From Rutidosis leptorrhynchoides (lineage: Eukaryota > Streptophyta > Magnoliopsida > Asterales > Asteraceae): 64,000 bases of DNA. Numbering within the stretch: position 1 is the stretch's first letter; the number at the start of each line of letters is the position of its first letter. The notes under the pieces were generated by a model that was given only the letters and a program-made list of their open reading frames with translations, had not been told where the DNA came from and searched no databases. Below, piece after piece: positions 51,861 through 64,000 of this stretch. A program made the position numbers and the translations under genes. The stretch covers positions 1,946,001 to 2,010,000 of the forward strand of contig NC_092333.1 in assembly GCF_046630445.1 (NCBI RefSeq), given 5' to 3'.

Positions 51861-53102
51861 AATTTCTAATAATAAGGGTATGTTAGCGAATGTTGTAAGG
51901 GTGTAAGTCGAAATTCTGTCCGTGTAATGCTACGCTATTTTTTAATCATTGTAAGTTATGTTCAACCTTTTTACATTAATGTCTCGTAGCTAAATTATTA
52001 TTATGCTTATTTAATCCGAAGTAATCATGATGTTGGGCTAAAAATATTAAAATTGGGTAATTGGACTTTGTACCATAATTGGGGTTTGGACAAAAGAACG
52101 ACACTTGTGAAAATTAGACTATGGGCTATTAATGGGCTTTATATTTGTTTAACTAAATGATAGTTTGTTAATTTTAATATAAAGATTTACAATTGGACGT
52201 CCCTATAAATAACCATGTACACTCGATCGGACACGATGGGCGCGGTATTTATATGTACGAATAATGGATTAATAGTCTATGGAATTATTAAAACAGGGTT
52301 GATATTATGTACAAGGACACTTGGCATAATTGATAACAAAATATTAAAACCTTGGGTTACACGCAGTCGATAACCTGGTGTAATTATTAAACAAAGTATT
52401 AAAACCTTGTTACAGTTTAAGTCCCCAATTAGTTGGAATATTTGACTTCGGGTATAAGGATAATTTGACGAGGATACTCGCACTTTATATTTATGACTGA
52501 TGGACTGTTATGGACAAAAACCAGACGGACATATTAAATAATCCAGGACAAAGGACAATTAACCCATGGGGATAAACTAAAAATCAACACGTCAAACATC
52601 ATGATTACGGAAGTTTAAATAAGCATAATTCTTTTATTTCATATTTAATTTCCTTTATTTTATATTTAATTGCACTTTTATTTATCGCAATTTCATTATT
52701 GTTATTTACTTTACGCTTTAAATTAAGTCTTTTATTTATTTAATATTTTACATTAGGTTTTAACTGCGACTAAAGTTTTAAAAATCGACAAACCGGTCAT
52801 TAAACGGTAAAAACCCCCCTTTATAATAATAATATTACTTATTTATATATTTATATTTTTATAAATTAAAACTAATATAGCGTTAAGCTTTATTTAAAAG
52901 ATTCCCTATGGACGAACCGAACTTACTAAAAACTACACTACTGTACGATTAGGTACACTGCCTATAAGTGTTGTAGCAAGGTTTAAGTATATCCACTCGA
53001 TAAATAAATAAATAACTTGTGTAAAATTGTAGCATATTTAATAGTATTTAGTTGTAAAAATAAAGCTATTTCATATACACCTCTGCGCACATCAAGTATT
53101 TT

Positions 53103-53120
53103 TGGCGCAGCTGCCGGGGA
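53103..53120 (+). other. Primer binding site (tRNA-Asp type), element 3
   Basis: TGGCGCAGCTGCCGGGGA, one or two bases from the tRNA-Asp complement, 11 bases after the LTR end. Confidence 0.8.
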
Positions 53121-53231
53121 ACGCCGAAGCGAAACGCCACATAAAAAAAAATTCTTATTAAGTTTTAATTAGTTTTTGTAAAATATATACTTTTTAAATA
53201 TAAAAAAAATATATAAAAAATCAAAAAGCGA

Positions 53232-53263
<32 letters not shown>

Positions 53264-54595
53264 ATCTATTTTTAAGATTTTTATAAAATTATAAAGTATT
53301 TCTATTTTTATTTTAGTTTTTAAAACATAAGTTTTTATTTAATTTATATAAATATTTTATTTAATTATTAAAAACAGAAAAGAAAAAAAAATATATAAAA
53401 AAAACTGAAACTATCGAATTTATACCTGCACCTCATTTGAATTTTCAAACCCCGCGACTCGCGGAGTTTTTCTGGTACGTGGCACCGCGACTCGCGGAGC
53501 CACCCTGACACGAACAGAAACCCTATTCTGTATTAATTACGGTGTAATTATTATTATTATTATTTAATTAAAACCCTAATTAGGATTAGTATTTTAAATA
53601 ATTAATTAATTTAGTTTTATTTATTTAATTTATATTTTAAGTTTAATTAGTTTAATTAGTTTATAAAATTAATAGTTTTATTAAGTAAATAATGAAAAGA
53701 TAATATTTTTATAAAAATTGTACTTTTTACAACTTTTAGTTTATTTTTATATTTTGTCCCTTTTTATTCGTTTTTAGCGTAATTTTTGTATTTTTCGCTC
53801 ATTTTTAGTTTTAAGTTCTAGTTTTTGCCGTAGCTTATTTTTACTTCTAGATTTTTAGGCTTTGCCGTAAAATCCCTTAAGTGCTTTTTCTTTAGACTAA
53901 GATTTAGGTGCTTTAGAATTTTGCGACGCCTTTTTAAGTTTTAGTACCTTTTTAAGTTATTGCCATTTGGGATATAGTTTTACTTGTAAGCTTTAATATT
54001 TTTAGACGCAACTTTTAATTTTTAGTTTTTAGTTCCTTCTTAAGTTTCGACGCACTACTTTCTTATTTTTATTTTTCGACGCCTTTTACCTATGTATCAA
54101 TTATCACTCCAATTAGTAATCTCAATTTGCAATTTTAATTTTAAGTTAGTGATAGTAATAAGGTTGGGTTAGTCGAGTGTTTTAAAGTTTTATAGTCATT
54201 TTTTTTTCTTTTTCGACGCCTTTTATTTTTCAACCCTTTTCTTTTTCGACCTTTTTCGACGCGCTCTTTTTCTTTCTTATTTCTCGCAATTCTAGTTTTT
54301 AGGACATAGATTTTTATTCTATTTCTTATCTAAATTTCTTTAAATTACGAAAATTTATTTTAAGTGGTTAAATTGATAGACATCAAAATTTTCTGGTTCG
54401 TAGTAATAGTTGGATTTGTACGTGGACCGGGTTATTGGAGCCAAACAGTACTCAATTATATTGAGACCAAACGAATCCTGCCCCTCTGCTGCATCTTTTG
54501 GCTATTCGAAACGTGGGCAAAATCAGAAAATTCTATTAATTGGATAACTTATATAATTTTTCTTTCCTTTTAAAAACTAATAGGATATTCAGTGA
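53121..54595 (+). other. Leader between PBS and gag, element 3
   Basis: Non-coding and colinear with the leaders of elements 1 and 2. It contains a palindrome pair and a run of TTTCGACGC-type words between 53920 and 54280 within pyrimidine-rich sequence. Confidence 0.6.
53452..53500 (+). promoter_or_regulatory. Paired palindromes in the leader of element 3
   Basis: CCGCGACTCGCGG at 53452-53464 and 53485-53497, with centres 33 bp apart. The second has longer arms (ggc...gcc) with one mismatch. The flanking ctgacacg...cagaaaccctatt is shared with element 1, so only the palindrome segment has been exchanged. Confidence 0.7.
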
Positions 54596-56400
54596 ATGCA
54601 CCGAGCAAGACGTTCACCACCTTTTGTACATTCACCACCTGTAACTCGATCAAGACATCTAGCAAATATTTTCGCCGTTGATTTTTCTTTAGAATCGTCA
54701 TCCAGTCGACCAAGTACTCCAATTCAAATTTCCGATAATCCATTTTTTGAACCCAACCTCACAATTGAGAATCCGGAGAATATTCAGGGACAATTCATAG
54801 ATCCTGAACCATTAATTTTTCCTCCGGAACCACCAATCATTCAAACAGAGATTGTTGAGGAACGAACCATTAAATCAGAATCCTCTAGTGATTCAGATTC
54901 AACAAATTCAATCATGGAGAATCTGGAACCTTTAAGTATGGAAGACCAAATGAGAGCTAAACGCACTGGCCAAGGTCACGCAATTACTCATCCAGACATT
55001 AATGCGCCAGATTATGAAATCAAAGGACAAATTCTACACATGGTGACTAATCAATGCCAATTTAGTGGTGCGCCGAAGGAAGATCCAAATGAACATCTTC
55101 GTACCTTTAATAGGATCTGTACACTATTTAAAATCCGAGAAGTTGAGGATGAACAGATATATCTCATGTTATTTCCCTAGACTTTAAAAGGAGATGCCAA
55201 AGATTGGTTGGAATCGTTACCTGAAGGGGCGATTGATACATGGGACGTTTTAGTTGAAAAATTTCTTAAACAATTCTTTCCGACATCTAAAGCCGTAAGA
55301 CTTCAAGGAGAAATTGTTACGTTCACACAGAAACCGAATGAAACTCTATATGAGGCGTGGACAAGATTTGGAAAGTTATTGAGAGGATGTCCGCAACATG
55401 GTTTAGACACCTGTCAAATAGTACAAATATTCTACCAAGGATGCGACATCACTACAAGGAAAGACATCGATATAGAAGCTGGTGGTTCTATTATGAAGAA
55501 AACAGAAACTGATGCTTACAAAATTATTGATAACACTACTTCCCACTCACATGAGTGGCACCAAGAAAAAGACATCGTTAGATCATCTAAAGCAGCTAGA
55601 GCCGATTCTAGCCATGACTTAGATTCCATTTCCGCAAAGATAGATGCTGTCGAGAGACGAATGGAAAAGATGACTAAAGATATACCCTCAATACGAATTA
55701 GTTGTGAGCAGTGTGGAGGACCACATTTGACAAAAGATTGTCTTAGTATTGAGCTAACAATGGAACAAAGAGAGAATATTTCATACATAAACCAAAGGCC
55801 TGGAAATAATTATCAGAATAATTATCAACCGTCAAGACCAATTTACAATCAAAACCAGAATTATAACCGAAATGTTCCATACAACAACCAACAAGGTCCT
55901 AGTAATCAACAAGTATCCAACAATACTTACAACCAGCAAAGACATAATTTTCAAAACAAACCACCACAAACCGATGATAAAAAGCTGAATTTAGAAGATA
56001 TGATGACGAAGCTAGTTGAAACTCAAACGCAGTTTTTCACATCTCAGAAACAAACCAATGAACAAAACGCTCAAGCATTTAGAAATCAACAAGCTTCTAT
56101 TCAAAATCTGGAACAAGAAGTAAGTAACCTAGCAAGGTTAATAGGTGAAAGAAAACCGGGAAGTCTACCTAGTGATACAAATGCTAACCCCCGGAATGAA
56201 ACAGCTAAAGCCATTACCACAAGAAGTGGTATTACACTTAAACCACCTGAAATACCTGTAACTTCTGAAGAAGCTATTCCTACTCCACAAGAACCACAAC
56301 CTGAACAAGATAAGGAAAAAGAACCGGTAGTTGAAAAGGTTAATGAAGATAACACAGTTAAGGCTAAACCTTATGTTAAATCATACCAACCACCACTTCC
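54596..56400 (+). pseudogene. gag: Gag region, element 3
   Basis: Starts MHRARRSPPFVHSPPVTRSRH. The retrotransposon gag core lies around 55150-55290 ([23 protein letters not shown]). Zinc knuckle [13 protein letters not shown] is at about 55710-55745. A Gln/Asn-rich linker and a Pro/Glu-rich stretch follow before the protease. Closely similar to element 1. Fossil, an estimated one or two breaks. Confidence 0.8.
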
Positions 56401-59400
56401 TTACCCGAGTAAAATGAAAAAAGAGAAACTTGAAGCCGAGCAATCCAAATTCTTGGATATGTTTAAACAAATAAATGTCAATCTTCCTTTCATTGATGTG
56501 ATTTCAGGAATGTCTAGATATGCTAAATTTCTGAAAGATCTAATCTCGAATAGAAAGAAAATGGAAGAACTCTCGGCTGTTACTATGAATGCTAATTGTT
56601 CAGCAGTGCTGTTGAATAAGATACCAGAAAAATTATCTGATCCAGGAAGTTTCACAATTCCATGTTTTCTGGGTAGTCTTAGTTCAATAGAAGCATTGGC
56701 AGACTTAGGTGCTAGTATAAATTTAATGCCGTATTCACTATACGCTAAACTAGACCTTGGAGAATTGAAACCAACAAGAATAAGCATACAACTAGCCGAT
56801 AGATCAATAAAATATCCTAGAGGGATAATGGAGAACATGCTAGTTAAAGTTGGTACTTTAGTATTTCCAATAGATTTTGTTGTTCTGGACATGGAAGAAG
56901 ATTCTCAAGTTCCTCTCATATTAGGAAGACCATTCTTAAACACGGCTAAAGCAATGATAGACGTGTTTGGTAAGAAACTGACCCTAAGTATAGAGGACGA
57001 GAGTGTTACCTTTTCAGTTGATAGAGCAATGCAACAACCGCAATCTGCAGATGATACATGTTATTATATTCAAACTATAGATTCACATGCAGAATTGTTA
57101 AAAGAATTTTCAGAATTACAAGGAACAGGAGAATGTTCTTTAGGAGAAGGAACTGAACCAATTGATGAAACTGAAATGTTAGCTACACTAATAGCTAATG
57201 GATATAAACCAACAACAGAAGAAATTCAAATGCTAAAAGAAGAAGACAGATATCGATACAAATCATCGATAGAAGAACCTCCGACATTAGAGTTAAAGCC
57301 ACTTCCAAATCATTTGGAATACGCTTATTTACATGGTGAATCTGAATTACCTGTAATAATATCGTCTTCTCTTACTGAAAATGAGAAATCACAACTCATT
57401 TCTGTGTTGAAAGCTAATAAACCAGCCATTGCATGGAAGATTCATGATATAAAAGGAATAAGTCCTTCGTATTGCACACATAAAATCCTTATGGAAGAAG
57501 GTCATAAAACGTATGTGCAACGCCAACGAAGACTAAATCCTAATATGCAAGATGTTGTTAAGAAAGAAATTATTAAACTGCTTGATGCAGGTTTAATTTA
57601 TCCAATTTCTGATAGTCCATGGGTAAGCCCAGTTCAATGCGTACCTAAGAAGGGTGGCATGACTGTTATCACAAATGAGAAAAATGAGCTTATTCCTACT
57701 AGGACTGTAACAGGATGGCGTGTTTGTATTGATTATAGAAAATTAAATGACGCCACCAGAAAAGATCACTTTCCCTTACCTTTCATTGATCAAATGCTAG
57801 AAAGATTAGCCGAAAATAGTTACTATTGTTTTCTTGATGGTTTTTCCGGATATTTTCAAATTCCAATAGCACCCGAGGACCAAGAGAAAACCACATTCAC
57901 GTGCCCTTATGGTACTTTTGCTTACAAACGCATGCCATTTGGACTTTGCAACGCCCCTGCAACCTTTCAAAGGTGCATGATGGCGATTTTTCACGACATG
58001 ATAGAAGAATGCATGGAAGTTTTCATGGATGATTTTTCAGTCTTCGGTGATACATTTGAATCATGTCTAGTTAATCTTGAACGAATGCTTATTAGATGTG
58101 AACAATCAAATCTAGTTCTTAATTGGGAGAAATGCCATTTCATGGTTAAAGAAGGCATCGTTCTTGGTCATAAAATTTCAAAGGAAGGAATTGAAGTGGA
58201 TAGAGCTAAAGTAGATGTAATTGCTAAACTTCCACATCCCACCAATGTTAGAGGAGTTAGGAGTTTTCTAGGGCATGCCGGTTTTTACCGACGTTTCATA
58301 AAAGATTTCTCTAAAATTGCCACTCCTATGAATAAACTCCTAGAAAAGGATGCTCCATTCATCTTTTCAGATGAATGTATCAAATTTTTTAATATTCTTA
58401 AAGAGAAACTCACTAATGCGCCGATTATGATAACTCCAAATTGGAATCTACCATTTGAACTAATGTGCGATGCAAGTGATTTTGCAATGGGAGCCGTTTT
58501 AGGACAAAGGATTGAAAAACGATTTCAACCTATATATTATGCTAGTAAGACGTTACAAGGAGCACAAACGAATTACACAACTACTGAAAAAGAACTCCTT
58601 GCTATTGTCTTTGCTTTTGACAAATTTCGTTCATATCTCGTTCTAGCTAAAACGGTGGTCTATACCGACCATTCTGCTCTTAGATACCTATTTTCGAAAC
58701 AAAATGCTAAACCAAGATTAATCCGTTGGATCTTACTCTTACAAGAGTTTGATATTGAAATCCGAGATAAAAAAGGAGCAGAAAATCTCGCAGCCGATCA
58801 TCTTTCTCGTCTTGAAAATCCCGAATTAGAAGTTCTAAATGAATCGGCCATACAAGACAACTTTCCTGATGAATATCTATTGAAGATAGATTATAATGAA
58901 ATTCCATGGTTTGCAGACTATGCAAACTACTTAGTATGTGGATTCCTTGAAAATGGATTATCGTACCAAAAACGAAAGAAGTTCTTCAGTGATATAAAAC
59001 ACTATTTCTGGGAAGATCCACATTTGTTTAAAAGTTGTCCCGATGGAATAATACGCCGATGTGTATTCGGAGATGAAGCTAGTAAAATCTTAAACCATTG
59101 TCACACAGGACCAACAGAAGGGCATTATGGGCCTCAACTAACAGTAAGGAAAGTTTATGATGCTGGATTCTATTGGCCTACAATTTACAAAGACGCACAC
59201 CTTCTTTGCAAATCCTGTGATGCTTGTCAAAGGGCCGAAAAAATAAGTCAACGTGATGAAATGCCACAAAATGTCATTCAAGTATGTGAAGTATTTGACA
59301 TTTGGGGTATTGACTTTATGGGTCCATTTCCAAAATCTCATAATAATTTATACATTCTCGTAGCCATTGATTATCTATCTAAATGGGCGGAAGCACAAGC

Positions 59401-60195
59401 TCTCCCAACTAACGATGCACGAGTTGTAGTCAACTTTTTAAAACGCCTTTTTGCAAGGTTTGGAACACCGAAAGCTTTAATAAGTGATCGGGGTACTGAT
59501 TTCTGTAATAATCAACTTGAGAAAATTCTTAAAAGATATGGAGTAACTCATAAAATCTCCACCGCATATCATCCACAGACGAGTGGACAAGTTGAAAATA
59601 CCAACCGAGCTTTAAAACGTATTTTAGAGAAACCGTAGGATCAAATCCGAAGGAATGGTCCATTAAATTGGAGGATGCACTCTGGGCTTTTAGAACAACC
59701 TACAAAACTCTAATTGGAACCACACCTTTTAGACTCGTTTATGGAAAAGCATGTCATCTTCCAGTAGAAATTGAACACAAAGCATTTTGGGCTTTGAAGA
59801 CATGTAATCTTGATTTACATGAAGCTGGACGTCTACGATTAAGTCAATTAAACGAATTAGAAGAATTAAGACATGAAGCATACGAAAATTCGTTAATCTA
59901 TAAGAAAAGAACGAAGAAATGGCATGATAAAAGAATCAGAAGTTCAAAAGAATTTAAAGAAGGAGACAGAGTTCTTCTTTTCAATTCACGATTCAAGCTA
60001 TTTTCTGGAAAATTGAAATCAAGATGGTCTTGACCATTTATAGTCAAAAGAGTTTTCCCATACGGAACAGTAGAGTTAATAAATTCAAATGGGATTGAAT
60101 TTAAGGTTAATGGTCACAGAGTTAAACATTACATAGATAGTCCGATGGAAGTTGACAACGAAGTTAATCACAATTTCAACACCACAGCTAACTAA
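56401..60195 (+). pseudogene. pol: Protease, RT, RNase H and integrase region, element 3
   Basis: Protease core [20 protein letters not shown] near 56690 and LILGRPFL near 56920. RT with FMDDFSVFG near 58022-58048. RNase H with [13 protein letters not shown] near 58467. Integrase zinc region [12 protein letters not shown] and CKSCDAC (59095-59235), catalytic blocks [11 protein letters not shown] (near 59300) and ISDRGTDF (near 59480), SGQVENTNR near 59580. The C-terminal region ends near 60195 with [13 protein letters not shown]. Very close to element 1 pol, differing at only a few percent of residues by eye. Fossil, with an estimated two or three breaks toward the 3' end. Confidence 0.88.
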
Positions 60196-60208
60196 GTGTG
60201 GGGAGAAT
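60192..60208 (+). other. PPT-like sequence after pol, element 3
   Basis: CTAAGTGTGGGGAGA immediately after the pol end, the same as in element 1 (7614-7631). Confidence 0.4.
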
Positions 60209-60367
60209 CAAGTCTTTTAAAGGATAATATGTATTTCTGTTAGAGTTAGATTTTCTGTTTTCGTGTAGTTCTAAAAAATGGAACCCGAATGGTCTTTCCC
60301 TAGCTGACCCTAAAGAACTAGTCTTCTCCTCCCATTCTGAATTTTTATTTTTTTTAGGTTTTACGAA

Positions 60368-60784
60368 ATGAAGACTTCCTGTGAACTAAACCATGGCCTA
60401 ATGCTACACGCTTTGATTACTAAACGTAATAATGACACACTTCCGAGTGAACTGGTATCAGTAATCAGAGAAAAATTGGACGGAGTAAGAAAAGAATCCA
60501 GATGCGAATATAATAAGTTACAATTTGGTAAAGGAAAATCAAAATCCGCAGCGAAAAGAAGATCACGACACCTTGAAAAATGTCACAAATGCGGAAAATG
60601 GTCACACGAAGGTAAATGTTCAAATAATCAAACCTATTCAAACACCGAATTTGTTACTTTATGCAGAGATGGACCGTTCATATGTTTAGAAGAAAAAACA
60701 TTAAATGCTCGAGGTTACGCCTATGTAGCCATGGAAAATCAATTAGTCCGACTATCTTATGAGTGGGCTAGAGCATATCACTAA
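60368..60784 (+). CDS. Extra 138-residue CCHC zinc-knuckle ORF, element 3
   Basis: Same length and domain layout as 7038-7454: N-terminal MKTSCELNHGLMLHALITKR, basic KGKSKSAAKRRSRH, CHKCGKWSHEGKC knuckle, C-terminal SYEWARAYH. About nine residues differ from element 1, and most changes are conservative (I/L, R/K, L/V). The frame is intact in both copies while other genes of the elements have decayed. Function unknown; nucleic-acid binding is likely. Confidence 0.6.
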   Translation: MKTSCELNHGLMLHALITKRNNDTLPSELVSVIREKLDGVRKESRCEYNKLQFGKGKSKSAAKRRSRHLEKCHKCGKWSHEGKCSNNQTYSNTEFVTLCRDGPFICLEEKTLNARGYAYVAMENQLVRLSYEWARAYH

Positions 60785-61700
60785 GAATACTATCTCACAG
60801 GTAAGTTTGTACAGTTTTTATTTTTATTTTTATTTTTAACCTTTTGATAATAAACGCTAATTTGTTCGCTATAAAGTATTAAATTGGTATTCAATAAAAT
60901 TAGGTCTTGCGACCGAAATTATTGATATCATACAAAAATTTATTACATCACTGCGAAATTTACCGTTTATTCTTAAGGTATAAATATCTTTAATCAATCA
61001 ACCCAAAATATTTCAAAAATTCGTCATGAGTTAAATTAGGTTATGTAACCGAAATTACTTTACCGAAAAGAGGGGCGTATATTTTTGATAATATTTGATT
61101 GATTAAAGTGGGATAAAAGCCAAAAAAGATTTTTAATTTTATTTTTAAAAAATTAAAAAATTAATATTAAAATAATATTGTAAACTTTTTAAATCAATAT
61201 ATTTAAAATTATAAATATTTGGAAAATTAATATTTTTAATATAAGTTTGTATGTATAAAAACAAAAATATAATTTAAGTTTGGTGTGAATTTTTAATATG
61301 AATTTTTAATTTTAATCATTTTAAATTTAAGTTTGGTGTGAATTTAAAAACAAAAATTTACTTTATTTTGCTAAGTTAACAATATGATTTTTAAAAAATT
61401 CGTCGTAAGTTGAAGACTAGGTCGTTGAGCCGAAATTGCTTTACTCGAGGGAGGGACGAGAACTTTTATTATCATTATTTTTAATCTTATTGAATTAAAG
61501 TATGCCAAAAACATTAAAAAAAAAACCCAAAAAAAAAAATATTTGCTTTTAAAACCGCGCTTTAAATTGACAAATTTTAAAATTTTGTCGAGGGACGGAC
61601 TAGGACATCGTTCCGAAACGACCTCGTCCTAAAAACCAAGAAAAACAAAATTTTAAATTTATTTTATATTTGTTTTATAAGTTAATGATTATAAAAAAAA
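60785..61700 (+). repeat. Pol-env spacer with GGT-N6-ACC-GAAA motifs, element 3
   Basis: Motif copies at 60901-60920 (taggtcttgcgaccgaaatt), 61037-61056 (taggttatgtaaccgaaatt), 61417-61439 (ctaggtcgttgagccgaaat) and 61600-61619 (ctaggacatcgttccgaaac). The stem bases change in matched fashion: GGTC/GACC, GGTT/AACC, GGA/TCC. The remainder is A/T-rich and non-coding. Confidence 0.5.
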
Positions 61701-61705
61701 AAGAG

Positions 61706-61753
61706 TCGCGACTCGCGGAGTTTGAAAGAGGAAAGTACCGCGACTCGCGGAGG
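61706..61753 (+). promoter_or_regulatory. Paired palindromes upstream of the env-like gene, element 3
   Basis: CGCGACTCGCGGAG copies with centres at 61712 and 61744, 32 bp apart. The pair lies about 150-180 bp upstream of the predicted env-like exon 1 ATG (61896), the same offset as in element 1. Confidence 0.7.
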
Positions 61754-61895
61754 ATCAAAATTCCAGAAAAAAAATAAAACGCAAGAACAGATCAGTATCC
61801 ACACAACCATACCTAAAATACTGCGAAAACACACCCAAAAACACACACAAAAATCGTATTTTTTCACCATTTTTCATCAAATCTTTCACAAAATC

Positions 61896-63919
61896 ATGTT
61901 GAGAAGGATGCTATCAAGGAATTACTCAATGAAAATGGTAAATTTCTAAACCTAAACACCATTTAATCCAAAAATTAGTGTTCTTGAGCAATTTTATACC
62001 CAATTCGATTTTGATGCTTTTTAGTGTAATTATGCTTAAATTGCTTGTGTATTATGCTTGTATAACCTAGATTGATGCTATTTAACATGATTAGAAGCCT
62101 TAAACTTCAAATTTTGAGTAATCTAGGGTTTGTGTTCTTGAGCAATTTGGGGCTTTTTGATATAAACAGGTTATGGCCGATTTTTGTCATGAATTATTGC
62201 TAAATTAAGTAGTGTAACATGTTTAGGTAGTTAAATGATCCAAACTTTGAGCCTAAACATGATTTTTGAGAATTAAAGTGGACTTTTTCACGTCTAAAAT
62301 TCATGAACTTGATTTTTGAGAGATAATGCCATTTGAAACTTGTTTAATTGCTAATAATGATTATTTTGACATGTTATTTGAGTTGAATGCTTATGAACTT
62401 GGCGAACATTTCCGTATATGCTTATTTGAAAAAGTGTAGATTTGATAAAAATATGAAAATGGGCATAAGTTTGATATAAATTGAACATGTCATTATAATT
62501 ATTTTGATTGATGATTTTGCTGACACTAATGCATATTTGGATGCACAAAAATTGTGTTTGATGTGTTTTGCAGACTAAAAGGGGTGAATCTTCATCCCAA
62601 GCTCGCATTGCTCCTCCTGGGAATGCGGAACAACAGGATATTGATAACTATTACAAACAAGATATACCTCATCCAGTTATGACATTTTCATATATGCACG
62701 TGGAAGATTTGCACCCGAACTTGAGATTAGACAGACGTTGGATAGATTATCCAAAATACTAAAAGGGCTTGCACACTCTTCATTCTAAAGTTGTTGAAGT
62801 ACCTAGGGTAATAGAATGGGAACCATTAGAGGTAGTGAAATTGGCCGAGCCAATTAGAGAATTACTTACACAGAGGTATGGTAATTCTACTTTTAACGAT
62901 TGGGTACGATTATTCAACATGCGTAGACCTGTATATAAAGTATGGTGTGAGGAATTATTATGTAGTATATAAATAAATGATCGGGTAGCTACTTTAACCG
63001 ATCGAACTTTTATTAGATTTTTGTTAGGAGGTTCGATGCGCCACATGTCTCTACTAGACATGGCTCAGGCCTTACGTATATATACGCCTGAGGAGCTAGC
63101 ATCTGCCGATTGTCAAGGGTTGATATTAAATGGTAGGAAGATTGATGAAAATTTTGATACGCATGGTGTATGGAGTCAAATGACTAGACATCACCGATTT
63201 AAAGGGGGAAATTACTCTTATTTGGATATAGATAGAGCTGAGTTAAGATTAATTCACAGGTTTCTAGCGAACTCGATTACACAGCGAGGTAAAAATAAGG
63301 AAAAGGTAAATGAGCAAGATTTATTTTACCACATGTGTATTCGAGACCCACAAAGCCCTGTAAGTATACCTTATTGTGTGGGTTATTATTTATCGGCTAT
63401 GGTTAGGGGGATGAGACCGCACAGTATAATAGGAGGTGGTATATTTATTACATTAATTGCTGAGTATCTCGATGTGGATATAAGTCGGGGGGATTATTAA
63501 TCGAAGAACCAGAACCCCACGATACAATTGGTTTAAATGTATATCATGGTGCTAAGGTTTTGAAGAGGCGAAATAACGCCGCAGTACAATATAATGGAAG
63601 ACATCCACAGGTTGCAAGAAATCAACAGCCAGGTAATGTGGGAGGGGGAAATGAAATGACAGAAATGCAAAGATTTATAGCTTCACAAGAGTATGAAAAT
63701 GCTAGACATCGAGCATTTGAATATTGGCAAGTTCATCAAAACCACATCATAGCTCATTGCCAACATATAGGTAGAAACTATATTCCTACTCCAAAGCCCG
63801 TATTTCCTCCCTGGTCTATAGATATTCAACCACCGTATCCTACTTATAACCCAGCTGAAGCATTCTATAACACATACGGTTATGCATGGAACCCCTACTG
63901 GTATCAGTATCAACCCTAG
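61896..63919 (+). pseudogene. Athila env-like gene of element 3, spliced
   Basis: A 14-codon ATG mini-exon (61896-61937) ends ATG/GTAAAT. The main exon begins after TTTTGCAG at 62573. The conserved core has PNLRLDRRWIDYP, VEVPRVIEWEPLE, RRPVYKVWCEELL, FLANSITQR, IPYCVGYYL and GGGIFITLIAEYL, and the C-terminal part (63560-63919) is Pro/Tyr-rich. Identity to element 1 is only about 55-60% by eye over the core, far below pol. Splicing is inferred from matching signals in both elements. Fossil, with an estimated two breaks. Confidence 0.65.
61938..62573 (+). other. Predicted intron of the env-like transcript, element 3
   Basis: Donor GTAAATTT, acceptor TGTTTTGCAG, 636 bp, phase 0. Element 1 has the same layout (638 bp). 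The intron contains a block conserved with element 1 (5450-5720), including tctagggtttgtgttcttgagc. Confidence 0.55.
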
Positions 63920-64000
63920 TTTATTTAGTTTTATTTATTTTATTTTTGTAATGTTACTACATTTAACACTTATGTTGATATTGTAATAGTTTTTATAATT

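Overview
This window is repeat-rich plant nuclear DNA. The evidence is Ty3/gypsy elements of the Athila type with tRNA-Asp primer binding sites, a Cassandra TRIM carrying 5S rRNA sequence, hAT and Helitron ends, and long (TA)n arrays. The composition suggests a eudicot, probably Asteraceae (an inference from general familiarity, not a database match), and a heterochromatic or pericentromeric location. No intact host gene was found.

Layout. 1-885 is the 3' part of a large gypsy-type LTR that ends inside the (TA)n tract of the next element. 886-16712 is Athila-like element 1 (minus strand): 5' LTR 14709-16712, tRNA-Asp PBS, gag, protease, RT-RNaseH-integrase, an extra 138-codon CCHC ORF, a spliced env-like gene, and a partial 3' LTR. 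Element 1 sits inside the 3' LTR of element 2 (16713-26953, minus), a shorter relative with gag and protease but no RT, RNase H, integrase or env-like gene (TR-GAG type). Element 2 sits inside another large LTR, whose 3' part is 26954-27925. 27926-28561 is a complete Cassandra TRIM. 28562-30029 is unassigned. 30030-34399 is a solo gypsy-type LTR with a 37-bp minisatellite. 34400-45368 is a mixed region: a Harbinger-associated MYB-like pseudogene, two hAT elements with perfect 8-bp target duplications, a MITE, two outward-facing Helitron 3' ends, PPR-like gene fragments and a retroposed fragment with poly(A). 45369-47797 (minus) and 47798-51114 (plus) are two more large LTRs. 51115-64000 is Athila-like element 3 (plus), inserted into the second of these and running off the window before its 3' LTR.

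The most striking signal is a family of paired short palindromes. There are eleven pairs. The two centres of symmetry are 32 bp apart in ten pairs and 33 bp in one, although the DNA between them differs. In the Athila elements the pairs occupy three fixed sites: just upstream of the LTR TATA box, in the leader before gag, and about 150 bp upstream of the env-like start codon. Elements 1 and 2 use a GCGATCGC core. Element 3 uses CCGCGA-C-TCGCGG at all three sites. Elements 1 and 3 are nearly identical in pol, but their env-like proteins are far more diverged. This fits, without proving, a binding-site system that changed together with its DNA-binding factor. A second series of motifs, CTAGGT-N6-ACCGAAATT with matched changes in the arms, recurs in the non-coding parts of all three elements. 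PPT-like AAGTGTGGGGA sequences also recur there.
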